Below are positions 44,282 through 54,690 of a stretch of 64,000 bases of DNA, one piece after another. The stretch lies in the NCBI GenBank assembly GCA_964016985.1, contig OZ024823.1, positions 68,427,925-68,491,924 on the forward strand, given 5' to 3'. Position 1 is the stretch's first letter. The number at the start of each line of letters is the position of its first letter. The stretch is from Anodontia alba. Lineage: Eukaryota; Mollusca; Bivalvia; Lucinida; Lucinidae. The notes below the pieces were generated by a model that saw only the letters and a list, made by a program, of their open reading frames with translations, ran no database searches and was not told the DNA's origin. A program made the position numbers and the translations under genes.

Positions 44282-45785
44282 TTGTAGCAGGGTGCGACAT
44301 AGGCGTCCGTTTTTCTGTCTGTCTGTCCATCCATCCGTCTGTCAACATTTATGTCGAAGTTCAACATTTACGTCAAAGTTAGTATTCTAATCGACTTCAA
44401 GACTAAACAACCATCAAACCTTGCATGAAACATCTCCCTGACCTCCTGACTTTGCGACATAGGCATCAGCTTTTCTGTTCGTCTGTCAGTTCGTCCATCC
44501 TTCTGTCAACATTTATGTCGAAGTTCGACATATATGTCAAAGTTAGTATTCTGATCAATTACAAGACTAAACAACCGTCAAACCTTGTATGAAACATCTC
44601 CCTGACCTCCTGACTTTGCGACATAGGCGTCCACTTTTCCGTTTGTCCGTCTGTCTGTCAGCATTTATGTCGAAGTTTGACATTTATGTCAAAGTTAGTA
44701 TTCTAATCAAGTACAAGACTAAACAACCATCAAACCTTGCATGAAACATCTCCCTGACCTCCTGACCTTGTGACGTAGGCATCCACTTTTCCGTTCTTCC
44801 GTCTGTTTGTCCGTCCGTCTGTCAACATTTATGTCGAAGTTGGACATTTATGTCAAAGTTAGTATTCTAATCAACTGCAAGACTAAACAACCATCAAACC
44901 TTGCATGACACATCTCCCTGACCTCCTGAATTGGCAGGTATCTTGACCTGGTGACCTTGACCTGTATTTTGTGCTCCAGTGACTTTGACACAATTTAATT
45001 TGATGTTCCAGATCTTCGCAACTATAAGGCCTACAACCACCAAACCTTGCATAGTGCTTCTCCTAGATGTACTGACTTGGCAGGTACCTTGACCCGATGA
45101 CCTTGACCTATATTTTGCTCTCCAGTGACTTTGACACATTTTGCGTTGATGTTCAATATCTCCTCAACTATTCGGCCTACAACCATCAAACCTTGCATAG
45201 TGCTTCTTCTCGATGTACTGACTTGGCAGATACCTTGGACTGGTGACCTTGACCTATATTTCATGCTGCAGTGACTTTGACACAATTTACGTCATCATTC
45301 CAGATCTCCTCAAGTGTAAGACCTCTAACCACCAAACCTTGCATAGTGCTTCTTCTAGATGTACTGACGGCAGGTATCTTGACCCAGTGACCTTGACCTA
45401 TATTTTGCGCTCCAGTGCCTTTTACACATTTTACGTCGATGTTCAATATCTCCTCAACTATAAGGCCTACAACCACCAAACCTTGCATAGTGCTTCACCT
45501 CATTGTACTGACTTGGCAGGTACCTTGACCCGGTGACCTTGATCTATATTTGACAAATTTTACATTGATGTTTGACATAGTGCTTCTCCTTGATGTACTG
45601 ACTTGGCAGGTACCTTGACCCGGTGACCTTGACCTATATTTCACGCTTCAGTGACTTTTACACAGTTTATGTCGACCTTCCATTATCATTGGGCTGTATA
45701 ATATGAAAAGTCAGTGCTGGAGATATAGCCATTAGAGGGAATGGCACTGGCTGGGAATATATGTGCCCCACTAGGCACTTTGTCA
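44282..45785 (+). repeat. Tandem-repeat element with TGACCTTGACCT units
   Basis: First part (44300-44930): four units of about 180 bp with GACATAGGCGTCCG, TTATGTCGAAGTTCGACAT and TTGCATGAAACATCTCCC. Second part (44930-45720): six units of about 145 bp with GACTTGGCAGGTACCTTGAC, GGTGACCTTGACCTATATTT and CAACCACCAAACCTTGCATAG. The 3' end, GAATGGCACTGGCTGGGAAT then GTGCCCCACTAGGCAC, resembles that of the composite repeats at 28985 and 35363. This is therefore the same broad family, without inserted elements. Open frames here are array read-throughs. Confidence 0.75.
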
Positions 45786-45967
45786 ACATTTTCTTTTAAC
45801 CCAGTTTTCCAACTGAGCACTGCTAAGAATGAAATAAACTTATTTAATAACCACGTTCTGATTGTGGCTCCTGTGACTTTTGCCCCAGCAGGTGTGACAA
45901 CGTCTTCCGCAGAATTCTTGTTTGTTACAAACAAGGATACAGAAACTCTGTTCACATAGGCCGCCAT
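45786..45967 (-). CDS. Possible short first exon, function unknown
   Basis: The minus-strand ATG at 45967 sits in AAAGATGGCGGC, close to the TISU/YY1-type start context of genes with very short 5' leaders. The frame begins MAAYVNRVSVSLFVTNK and goes on with EDVVTPAGAKVTGATIRTW, whose composition looks coding. It stays open until it enters the repeat element ending at 45785, so either a splice donor lies before that point (GTGGTTATT near 45868 is one weak option) or the exon is truncated. No family was recognised. It could be a chance frame. Confidence 0.3.
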
Positions 45968-47679
45968 CTTTGTTGTGCCAAAAGACAGCTTGAGAATAGC
46001 CCCTTCTCTGCCCTTTTTCTCTGGTTGGTAGGACTGCGGCTAGGGTAACTTTTTTTCAGAGATTAGAGCGCAGGATATCACTCATCATATCAGTGGATGG
46101 ATCAGTTGCTAACACATTACAAAGGGAAACAACTCAGTTTATATGTTACTGAGGCTATACAAGGAAACAACTCAATCACAAGATAGCATTATGTTGGCAG
46201 GAAATGACATCATATTCTCTTTAGATATTTTACTCTGATAATAATCATAGAAAGTAAGTATTTTTAGACTATTTTGTTATGGTTTGCATGTTCTGAAGCA
46301 GAACTTAGGCTAACTGTTATAACGGTATGAAATGACCTGCTGCAAAACCTACCGCCTTTATTATCAAGAAGTATAGGTCAAAGTGGTCAATTCGAGCAAT
46401 ACCTCTCGCTCAGCTTTTATCAGGGCACTAGATAATTAGAAAAATAAGAAGACATGCAGAATATCTAATAGGTGAGTTAATGCCTCACACCTTGTGGATT
46501 TTGACCCTCCCTGCCCCCACTGTGTCTCATTGGGGGAGCTCCCTCTCTATTCCAAATTCTTAAAATCACCTCTGCTTGTTAGACAATGCTGTAGATTTGG
46601 TGTGCTTTACTGGAGTACTGGAGTATTCATATTCATCCATCGATATTGTACTCAATATGATTGAAATCTTCTTTCATCAAAAGTTTGACATTTTGCTTTT
46701 GTTCATTTATTTACTATTTATAAGCATCAGAATGTATAACGCTAGTATGTTTGAATGCAGAATTTAGCATTATCAGCGTTAGCAGGAAACCATTTTGGGG
46801 GCGATTTTAGGTAGTTATTAGTTAGGTATTTTCAACTGAACAATTGTTGAAATGCGGTATTGTAAATCTGGTGGCAGTAAACTGCCTCCAAAAATTACAT
46901 GAAGACATGCAGTTTGAGAATACCTGTCAGTATTGCTCAGACTGTGATATTGTATTTGACTGACAGATAATAATTTAATACTGTTGTCAGATACCATAGT
47001 CAACAAAGAAAAATGTTAAATAAATATTCAAATATTATCCAATGAATTAAAGTTTGAAAACAGCATTCAGTTTGTCCCCCTTAACTGAGAATGAGTATGG
47101 AGTTGCACTAGATAACATAATGCACCAGATTTGTAATATAACTGGAACAACCAGGTAACATAGATTTTAAAATAGTCATTCAAATTTGTTCTCTGACATT
47201 GGGATAGCATGCTGGATAAAAATTTCAGCAGGTGATATTTTGAAATATTTTTCTTATTCTTTCCAGAAAATGGGCTTTGACATTTCATGCAAATTATCTC
47301 CTAAGGAGACAGTTTACATGAAATGTAAGTCAGTTTTCTGTGAAAAATGAGAAAATATCAATTTGTCCTGCTGAATCTACACAGAGGGTGAATCAGAACA
47401 TGTTACAAGACTTTTTGGAAATGGCTACACTTTCAAGGGAGGTAACTGTCAAAAATGTTTTACCTTCCTTTTGAAAAGGGGACCACTGTAAAAGGAAAAG
47501 GAAAGAGGAGCAAGTTCTTTCCTTTTAGAAAAAAAAACAACAACAAAAAAACAATAACTTTTTCGAAGGTCTTGATATGTATTAAAGCAAATAGGAAGTC
47601 ACAAAGTTGTCTGCCTTGTTAAAAACTGTGGAAAATTTACAAAGCGTATCCAGTCCCCTTAATGTATTTTTTGTTTTAG
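45968..47679. other. Non-coding upstream of APMAP-like exon
   Basis: Probably intron or upstream sequence of the APMAP-like gene. It contains one palindromic MITE (47253-47351). No further APMAP-like exon could be found by reading the frames. The small frames at 46576, 46818 and 47067 have no motif. Confidence 0.4.
47253..47351. mobile_element. Palindromic MITE, GGCTTTGATATTTCATG family (copy 3)
   Basis: CTTATTCTTTCCAGAAAATG and GGGCTTTGACATTTCATG on the left are opposed by CATGAAATGTAAGTCAG and TTTTCTGTGAAAAATGAG on the right. Downstream 'tcctgctgaatctac' resembles the flank of the 13936 copy. Confidence 0.6.
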
Positions 47680-47796
47680 GTAGGTTTGAGGATGAGCCGA
47701 CTTGTGGACGACCGTTGGGTATGAGATTGGACAAAAATGGCTACCTAGTTGTTGTTGACGCCTACCTAGGATTGTTTAAAGTTAATGTTGCAACAG
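47680..47796 (+). CDS. APMAP: APMAP-like protein, internal exon
   Basis: This 117-bp exon encodes RFEDEPTCGRPLGMRLDKNG followed by YLVVVDAYLGLFKVNVATG. In vertebrate APMAP (adipocyte plasma membrane-associated protein, a strictosidine-synthase-like six-bladed beta-propeller of the endoplasmic reticulum and plasma membrane) the segment DEPVCGRPLGIR and a following DAYKGLFEVN are hallmarks, so the match is strong. The acceptor is TTTTGTTTTAG at 47669-47679 and the donor is CAACAG|GTAGGA at 47796. The exon starts with the last two bases of a codon and ends one base into the next (phase 1), which fits the exon at 57792. The usual ATG-initiated frame is not the real start; the gene begins upstream. 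Confidence 0.85.
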
Positions 47797-48551
47797 GTAG
47801 GAAACAGACCAACAGGCACAATAAGAAAGGGATCTTCAAGGCATGAGATGTAGACAATGAAGGGCCAGATCAGACAACACACAGGCCCAAGCTGATCAGT
47901 GCCTTTACTGTCCACATATACTCAGAAGACTCATTTCTGGTGGACAGGCTTATTTTAGTTTATAAAACTAATTGTGTTTTACTCTCCTTAACTGTAGCCT
48001 AATGTTTGAACAAATTTTGAAAAAAAAAAACAAAAAAAAAAAAACACTTATAAATAATGCCTAATGCTGGACTTAACAAAACTCATGTCTTGGATAATAA
48101 AAGCATTGAAAACTCCTTAAATCTGGAGAAAAAGCTTTGAAAATTCCTTAAATTGTTTATAAAAGGCAGCTCCAGTGTGTTCATAAATAGCTGAGATATG
48201 TCTAATAGCAATTGCTGCCTTTATAAAGGTATTTATTGGTTGTTTCATAGTGTGTTTCTATCTTGTCTAATTCTGCAAATACACCAGCATGTAGGCTGCA
48301 TCTTGCTAAATATATATGGCACCGCTCCAGGAAAACCGGGCTTAATGACAAATTTTTTAATATCTATTTTTTTTTGTAAAATCTTATTCCCCTTCCAATT
48401 CTTAGTCCATAATTGAAAACCATTTTGCGATATCTCTCTTAGTTTTAATTCTACAGCCGTTTGAATGATAGAAGTAATTCACACAACTTTAATGCTTTGA
48501 CGTCATCGTCACGTCAGAATTTAATCAAATAAGGTAAACATCACATATTAA

Positions 48552-49294
48552 CACACCTCGTAATCTAGTAAGGGGTAGCCGCTGGTTATTCACTCAAAAT
48601 CTTTACACGAACTTCCGGCCATGACTTACAAGACATCCAAATGTCAACAAACGGGTAAGTTCTCCTGATTTAAGGGTTAATGCCCCCATAAGTGATAATT
48701 GGCCTTGTAAGTCATATTCGGCACAAATATTTCAGTCCCCGGAACAAGTGCTTGGGGAAATTAAGCATCTTATATTTCAAAGTGGATGTGGGTTGCAGTA
48801 CATCTTCTTTGATATGTTAAATAATTATTTCATAGCCCAGATAGCTGAAAATACCTTCATTTTGTACAGGTGAAAAAGTCAAAACAGGAATATTGGACTA
48901 CCTTTCTCGGGGTGAAATTGAAATAAAAATTAGCCCTTTGATATGTTAAATAATTATTTCATAGCCCAGATAACTGAAAATACCTTCATTTTGTACTGGT
49001 GAAAAAGTCAAAACAGGAATATTGGACTACCCTTCTCCGGGTGAAATTGAAACAAAAATTAGCCCTTGTTTTTTCAAGCCCATACCTATCTTTTCCGACG
49101 CAGAAATGAAAGTTGTTGGGAATAGCATTGTCCGATTTTTCAAAATATGTCTATGAAATTTACTAAAAGTCTATAAATCAGGAGAATTTATCTGGTTGTT
49201 GACATTTGGATGTCTTGTAAGTCATGGCCAGAAGGTCGCATAAGGATTTTGAGTGCATAACCAGCAGCTACCCCTTACGAGATTATCAGGTGTG
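48552..49294. mobile_element. Long-TIR (about 120 bp) element
   Basis: 48552-48673 (CACACCTCGTAATCTAG...TCTCCTGATTTA) is repeated inversely at 49174-49294 with roughly 85% identity by eye; CATGACTTACAAGACATCC is exactly shared. The core (48801-49063) is a direct repeat of a 131-bp unit, two copies, containing TTTGATATGTTAAATAATT. No frame is coding. It is probably a foldback or long-TIR MITE. Confidence 0.75.
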
Positions 49295-49369
49295 CATAAC
49301 TAAGCATATATTTTGCTATTCAGCAAAAACAAAAGCTACAAAGAGTTTTATACTCAAGGGGTGCGGTGT

Positions 49370-49394
49370 ATGTGTGTGTGTGTGTTGGTGTATC

Positions 49395-49449
<55 letters not shown>
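49370..49449. repeat. (TG)n microsatellite
   Basis: A near-pure TG dinucleotide run of about 80 bp, with two TTGG/ATCGG interruptions near its left end. The Cys-Val and Thr-His frames across it are artefacts. Confidence 0.95.
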
Positions 49450-49452
<3 letters not shown>

Positions 49453-49958
49453 TCTGGGGGTGGGGGGACCTACGTCCTGTGAAACAGTGGAAATGACCAG
49501 AGATTGTTGCGAAAAGGGCCCGTTCAAGTTGGTAATTGAGCTGTTGTTTTCATTTCGTTGTTCTGACAAAAACCAGGAAAGGCTCAGCATAAGTAGAAAG
49601 AGTTCAACCAGGTATTTATGTTGGCAAACTTGATGCATAACTGTATTGTCAGCATCGTTGGGGGTGGTTAGGTGAGGCAAAGGTGTAGTGTACCTTGTGT
49701 CACCAGGGCGTCCAACTGATATTGCCTTACAGATGGGCAAGGCCTGCTGTCCTTGCAGCAGGTAAGGGTAGACGGGGACTGTTTTTATTTCTTCTGTTTC
49801 TTCACTGTCATTCATTTTCATTTCTCCCCTGTCCCATCTCTTTCATCTCCTCTACTATCTCTTCTCCCTTTCTCTTTCTCCCTTTCTCCGGGAGATGACA
49901 CAAAATGACCCACAAAGGTTGACATGTCGTTAAACCCAAACACAATCAATCAAATGGG

Positions 49959-50031
49959 CATCATTGAGAACACTCGCGTACAATTACTTATAAGGTTATC
50001 AAAATATTGTACCTGAGTGTTCTCAACGATG
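49959..50031. repeat. Foldback hairpin
   Basis: CATCATTGAGAACACTCGCG continuing TACAAT is opposed by ATTGTACC continuing TGAGTGTTCTCAACGATG. The arms are about 27 bp with three differences, around a 22-bp loop. It is a small inverted repeat with no other recognised copy in the window. Confidence 0.7.
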
Positions 50032-50483
50032 ACAGTATGGTAGTACATTAAATGTACATTTTCTGAGCTAATTCACGTATTTACATTATAATGATGGTTA
50101 TAATAGTAAAAACGACTAACCAATTTGAACGGGCCATTTTTTGGCAAAAATCTAGTCTTTTTCACTCTGATTTATGAAGTAGGTTTCCTCCCCTTCCATT
50201 CCCACCCATTCCCGCAACCTTTATACTAGAACCAGAGAGAGTGAAGGTCCATCGAAAAATCAAAAATGGAATTGCAAAGTAGACTCTGATGAGTCGGCTA
50301 GTTACGAGCCGTCTCAGCTGGAGCTTCACTGTTTGCATCTAAGTAACTGTTTGGTATACAGAGTTAAAAGAGTGAAACGGAGGGAAAAACATTTGTTATT
50401 ACACTGGCTAAAATAGTCTGGTTAAAGGATTTGACACATTTCTTATAATAAACTGAAATGCTAAACGTATGAATATTTTTATT

Positions 50484-50535
50484 AGGAGACAATTTGCCTG
50501 AAGTGTCAAAGCCTATTTCCTGAGAAAAATAAGAG
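50484..50535. mobile_element. Palindromic MITE, half copy (copy 4)
   Basis: Only the right arm of the GGCTTTGATATTTCATG family is preserved: GGAGACAATTTGCCTGAAGTG, TCAAAGCCTATTTCCTGAG and AAATAAG, followed by the family-type flank 'cttctgctgatttagccca'. The left arm is lost. Confidence 0.5.
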
Positions 50536-50867
50536 AAGTGTCTTCTGCTGATTTAGCCCAGAAAGTTGTAAAGCTTAAGTCGAATTATTAACAATCAATG
50601 TATTACTAATTTATTGATATATTGTGTTATACTTAGAATATTGTTGGGTACACCAAAAAAAGAATATGATCACTGGTATGACACAATAACATCACACAAA
50701 CAAGCATATATAGAGGGGAAAATGAATTGTATAAATACAACAGTCAATTGAATGTTAATTAATATTATGAAAACATGTATCATTCAACATGTGGTCAAAA
50801 TTGAATAAAAAATAAATAATAATAACATTTTGCAAAATAGATAAATAAATAAACCGAAAAAAAAAAT

Positions 50868-50947
50868 CTTGCTTTTACCTGGGGTTGAACTCGGGTCGGG
50901 AGATTCATAAAGCAGCACTGTAACCACCCGGCCATCAGATTTGTTGC
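50868..50947 (-). mobile_element. tRNA-like SINE head or tRNA pseudogene
   Basis: On the minus strand GATGGCCGGGTGGTTACAG (A-box-like) and CGAGTTCAACCCC (B box) have the spacing of a tRNA promoter. The ends do not pair as an acceptor stem and there is no SINE body; the sequence then runs into an A/T-rich tail (50865-50800). It is therefore a tRNA-derived fragment, not a working tRNA gene. Confidence 0.5.
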
Positions 50948-51635
50948 TTTTTGAAGTGCTCATTTTAAATGTATTTATATGCATTCGAACGGCTACCACT
51001 GTATTTTTCTTTTCAAAAACAATATTTATCTATGTGAAGTCAAGATAAATAGAAATTTGTAAACCCACTAAATCTTAAATATATGATTTTATAAAACAAA
51101 AGTATGAAAACAAATATAATGTATGCAAATTTAAAGTGCAAACAGTAGCGGATATGGAGCAGTAGAATATGTATTGCCATGAAATATGCAACAGAAATCC
51201 AGTGAGACCAATATTTATGTGTCAGTTACAGGATCAAAACATTGTTAGGAAATAAATATCAAACGCCAGGGTAAATCTGGTTTCTGACAGACTCAAAATC
51301 ATATCCATAATTTTGGCTTAACGGTGAATTTCAAGCCCTCGATCGAGTGATCACTGATAGAAAACAATGAAACAAAAGCAAACAACTCAAATATTTTATA
51401 TTTTATATGTACAAAATGTTGAACTTATACCTCCATATCTCTGTCTTCTGGCTTGACACCTACCTCTTTGTAATATAAATGTTTTTGTTCAAACAATTCA
51501 TGTTGATCTAAATACAATTCACTTCCGTGTTTACAAATCGCAGCAAACGTCAGACGAATTACATGACTTCATTAAATTGCTGTTTTTCTAACGTCATCAG
51601 GAGTGTCATTAAGCCCGGTTTTCCTGGAGTGGTGC

Positions 51636-53430
51636 TCATATGCAAATAATGAAGGTCAGCCTGCTCATGCATTTGCCTATGGAATGTGCAGTATTGAGGT
51701 TGCCTCCAGACAAATAGTGACTACCTTGAGCTGACAGAGCAGATAATCTAGTACTATCTTTTTTTGCTCTAAATACTCGGAGATCTTAAGGTACTGGTAC
51801 TAATAACTGCAACTCTTGAATGACAAGGGAGATAATTAGGGTGGTTTTCGATTAAAATAGAGGAGCAATTTTTCTAGACCGGAGTATATAATTTCTAGTG
51901 TTAATTAAATCTGTTTCCACGTAGTATGACCCGTCAACTATGCATATACTAGTGAAAACAAAATTGGTAAATATTTTTCATCTGACCAAATAAAGGGAAA
52001 CAAAAAAATATTCTAATGTTAAATTGATTCTAATGACGGACCCTCTGCTCCAAACATTCGGTGTAAACGAACACACAAAATTTATTTACGTTTTTTTCGT
52101 GGGAAGTGTCACACGACGAACCGAGACTGTGAACACAGAAAACCGAGGATTGTTTTAGTAATATTTGAACGTGCTTCTCTTGATTTTTTTTTTTATATTT
52201 ATTTTGATGAATTTTATATTTTTATGACGTGATTTTATCTACTTTTCTACATAGTACTTGGATTACACTCAAAATGTTGGAAAGACTGAGGCAAGGAGGC
52301 AGGTTCAAGAGAAAGTGGGGCTCATCAAGTCATCTCGTATGAAAGTAGGGAAATAGAATATTACCTGAGCTGTCTGTCTCAGGCTGAGGGTTGAGCTGCA
52401 TTCTTTTTATCATATACTTATTTGCGTAAAAGTGTTTATGATAAAAAAAAAATCTTCTTAAATGTAATTTAATGTTAGGTCTATATATTATACCCGGATA
52501 AAATGCAATGTGCTCTCGCTAACCTAACCCTTTCTTGACTTTTAAAAAGAGCTTTATTCCCTGAAGTGTCACTTTATTGCAAAAACAAAAAAAAACTGAT
52601 ACAATAAAAGATGACAGAAAAAATCAGACAGGAAATAAAATGATTTACCTTCAGTTTTTCGGTCCCAAATTGAAGAGGCTGATCAAGCACTCAAGTATAG
52701 TATATACTATGATCTATATGGGTAAGTCATTAAATCCTTTGTTTGTCACTTTGCAAGAAATAGACAAATCGAAAGGTTGAAAATCTTCATTAGAACTCAT
52801 TGAAATTCAGCATGTTGACATTGTTATCTTTTGTAACACTTCACAGATTGCGTCAGTTACATGTAACTTGGACCCAGTATACACTGGACTAGTAACTATG
52901 GTACAGGTATTGTATTTATTGGAAATATGTTGTCGTGGCTGAGTTTTCATAACTTTGTATGATTAAGTTTAAATGCTCATATTTCATTTATTTCTCCAAA
53001 TAGCTGAGATTTGTTTTCAAAAAAGCAGTAGTTCAATATATTACCTTTAAGACTGCAGCATTATATTTAAGGAAAATCAATTACTTTTTGGAAACATCAA
53101 CAAGAAACCTAGGTACCCATTCTAGCCATTTTCGGCACTTTTAGCAGAAAATCATCAGAAATTCACCCAAAATGGTGGTATATCTTCAATTTTGACTGAA
53201 CATTTTTCAACCAAACCTATTGAAATCAATTAATTACAACTTCAGGTATTATCCAAAATCATTTTTAATTATCACAGTGCTGTAAAATAGTGCTAAAATC
53301 AAGCCAAGACTACATAATTTAGCAGTTTTGTTACTGACAAGTCCGGGTATTATTAGGTCCGAGCATGTAATGACGTAGGCAGGCAGTTTTCTGAGGAGGG
53401 CCTCAGCGGGGTAATTAAAATAAACACTTA
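51636..53430. other. Intronic, nothing recognised
   Basis: AT-rich sequence without family motifs. At 53390-53408 there is a short palindrome, CTGAGGAGGGCCTCAG. The small frame at 52577-52780 is Lys-rich and has no similarity I recognise. Confidence 0.4.
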
Positions 53431-53645
53431 TGAGGCCCTCCCATGGGTTTTGGGGAACAGGGGAATAAGGCCATTTATTTCAGGGGAACAAGAGAACAAA
53501 AGTCTAAAACTGAAGGGAACAGGGGAACAAAGGCAATTTTTGGGAACAAGGAACATAGATAATCGGGATTTTGATTTGAGGGAACAAGGGAAAATGCCGA
53601 TTTCTCAGGGAAACAAGGGAACAGGTACCCCCTCCGGGAGGGTCC
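53431..53645. mobile_element. Possible MITE with GGGAACA repeats
   Basis: GAGGCCCTCCCATGGG at the left and the inverse of the right end, AGGACCCTCCCGGAGGGGG, are approximate inverted ends. Between them, GGGGAACA(A/G)GGGAA recurs about six times. A similar ccctaaa..gttcccttgttccctg string occurs at 23033-23070 in the opposite sense, hinting at a small repeat family. Confidence 0.4.
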
Positions 53646-53689
53646 TACTTATGAATTTACAGTAAAGTTGAGTCAAAAATGCTTATTGA

Positions 53690-54620
53690 CCCTGTTCCTT
53701 TATTTTCGAAAATTTTTATTACTCTTTTGGTTTCAATAACGACAATGAAATGGACAGGTCTTTTTCACACAATTTTTATATTTTATCAAGAACTAGACCT
53801 TTATTATGGTAAAAAGCCATTATATTTAAGGCATATTCATGTTACCATGACAACAGAAGTTTGAAATTAATTTTGTCAAAAAGTAACTTTTCATTTCTTA
53901 CTGCATATGGATATTGTACATGAGTTTTTGTAAAATTTTGTTTCATATTTTATGGTTATCTTTAGATATTAACTCTGTGTATGATGTAGCGGTTTGACTA
54001 ACTGCCTATTGTATTTTCTAAAAAAAAAAAAAAAATCCGGTCACGTGTGCCTAATAGGAGTAGTCAAGATGCTAGCTATGATGTATTTATGTTCCAATGC
54101 GAATGTTAACCGCAGGAAAAAAAAAAAAAAAAAAAAAGCTTCTGAAGGTACAGAAAAGCCGTCGCTAAAACATTTGATGATCCTGATCCTTTATTTCCAA
54201 ATTATTAATCTTTTGGATTCCATGACAACAATCAAATGGACGGGTCTTTTGCACAAAATTCTTAATTTTATTGAGAACTACTCATGGAAACTTTTTGATT
54301 AAATTTTGTTGAAACATATTGAATAGTATGACCAAAAAGTCCTTTTTTTATGGTAATTTTCCATTATGTTTAATTTTTTTGGGTTGCCATGACAACAGAA
54401 GTTTAAAATTAATTTGGTCAGCAAGAAGTCTTTTGATTCATACTGCGTATGGATGTTGTATGTAAAATTTTGTATAATATTTTCATAACTATCTTTAGAA
54501 ATTACTGCGTATGATGAGGTGGGTGGGGTAACTTCCTACTGTATTATCAGAAATTTTTCAGGTCACATGTTTCTTACTGTGTACAGGAGTAGCCAATATG
54601 CTTAATATTGTTAAAGCAAC
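53690..54620. repeat. Two-copy direct repeat, about 490 bp
   Basis: GACCCTGTTCCTTTATTTTCG (53688) and GATCCTGATCCTTTATTTCC (54180) start two diverged copies. Shared landmarks are CAATGAAATGGACAGGTCTTTT / CAATCAAATGGACGGGTCTTTT, GTTGCCATGACAACAGAAGTTT, ATGGATRTTGTA and GAGTAGYCAA. It may be the two-unit remnant of a longer array related to the unit type at 1553-3050, which has the same GTTGCCATG(A/G)CAACA block. Confidence 0.65.
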
Positions 54621-54690
54621 GACTGGTCACAGAATATGCAAATTAAGAGAATCGTTATGAAATTTATATCCATAATAATTATCTTTTTTT

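Larger units (their letters stand above)
48319..51635. mobile_element. 3.3 kb TIR element with nested insertions
   Basis: A 32-bp end starting GCACCGCTCCAGGAAAAC (48319-48350) recurs inversely at 51604-51635 with one mismatch. ATATG flanks both sides, but with a two-base offset on the right, so the target duplication is uncertain. No transposase is visible. The interior holds a 743-bp long-TIR element, a (TG)n tract, a foldback hairpin, a palindromic MITE half and a tRNA-like segment. Confidence 0.65.

Noticed and set aside
49224..49821. Frames with Cys-Val or Thr-His runs
   Set aside because: Produced by the (TG)n microsatellite on both strands.
50280..50330. Possible hammerhead ribozyme (CTGATGAG)
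   Set aside because: The CTGATGAG core is followed by a stem-like GGCT...AGCC, but the required GAAA core segment and third stem are missing.
50868..50947. Functional tRNA gene
   Set aside because: A and B boxes are recognisable, but the ends do not form an acceptor stem and there is no anticodon arm of proper geometry.
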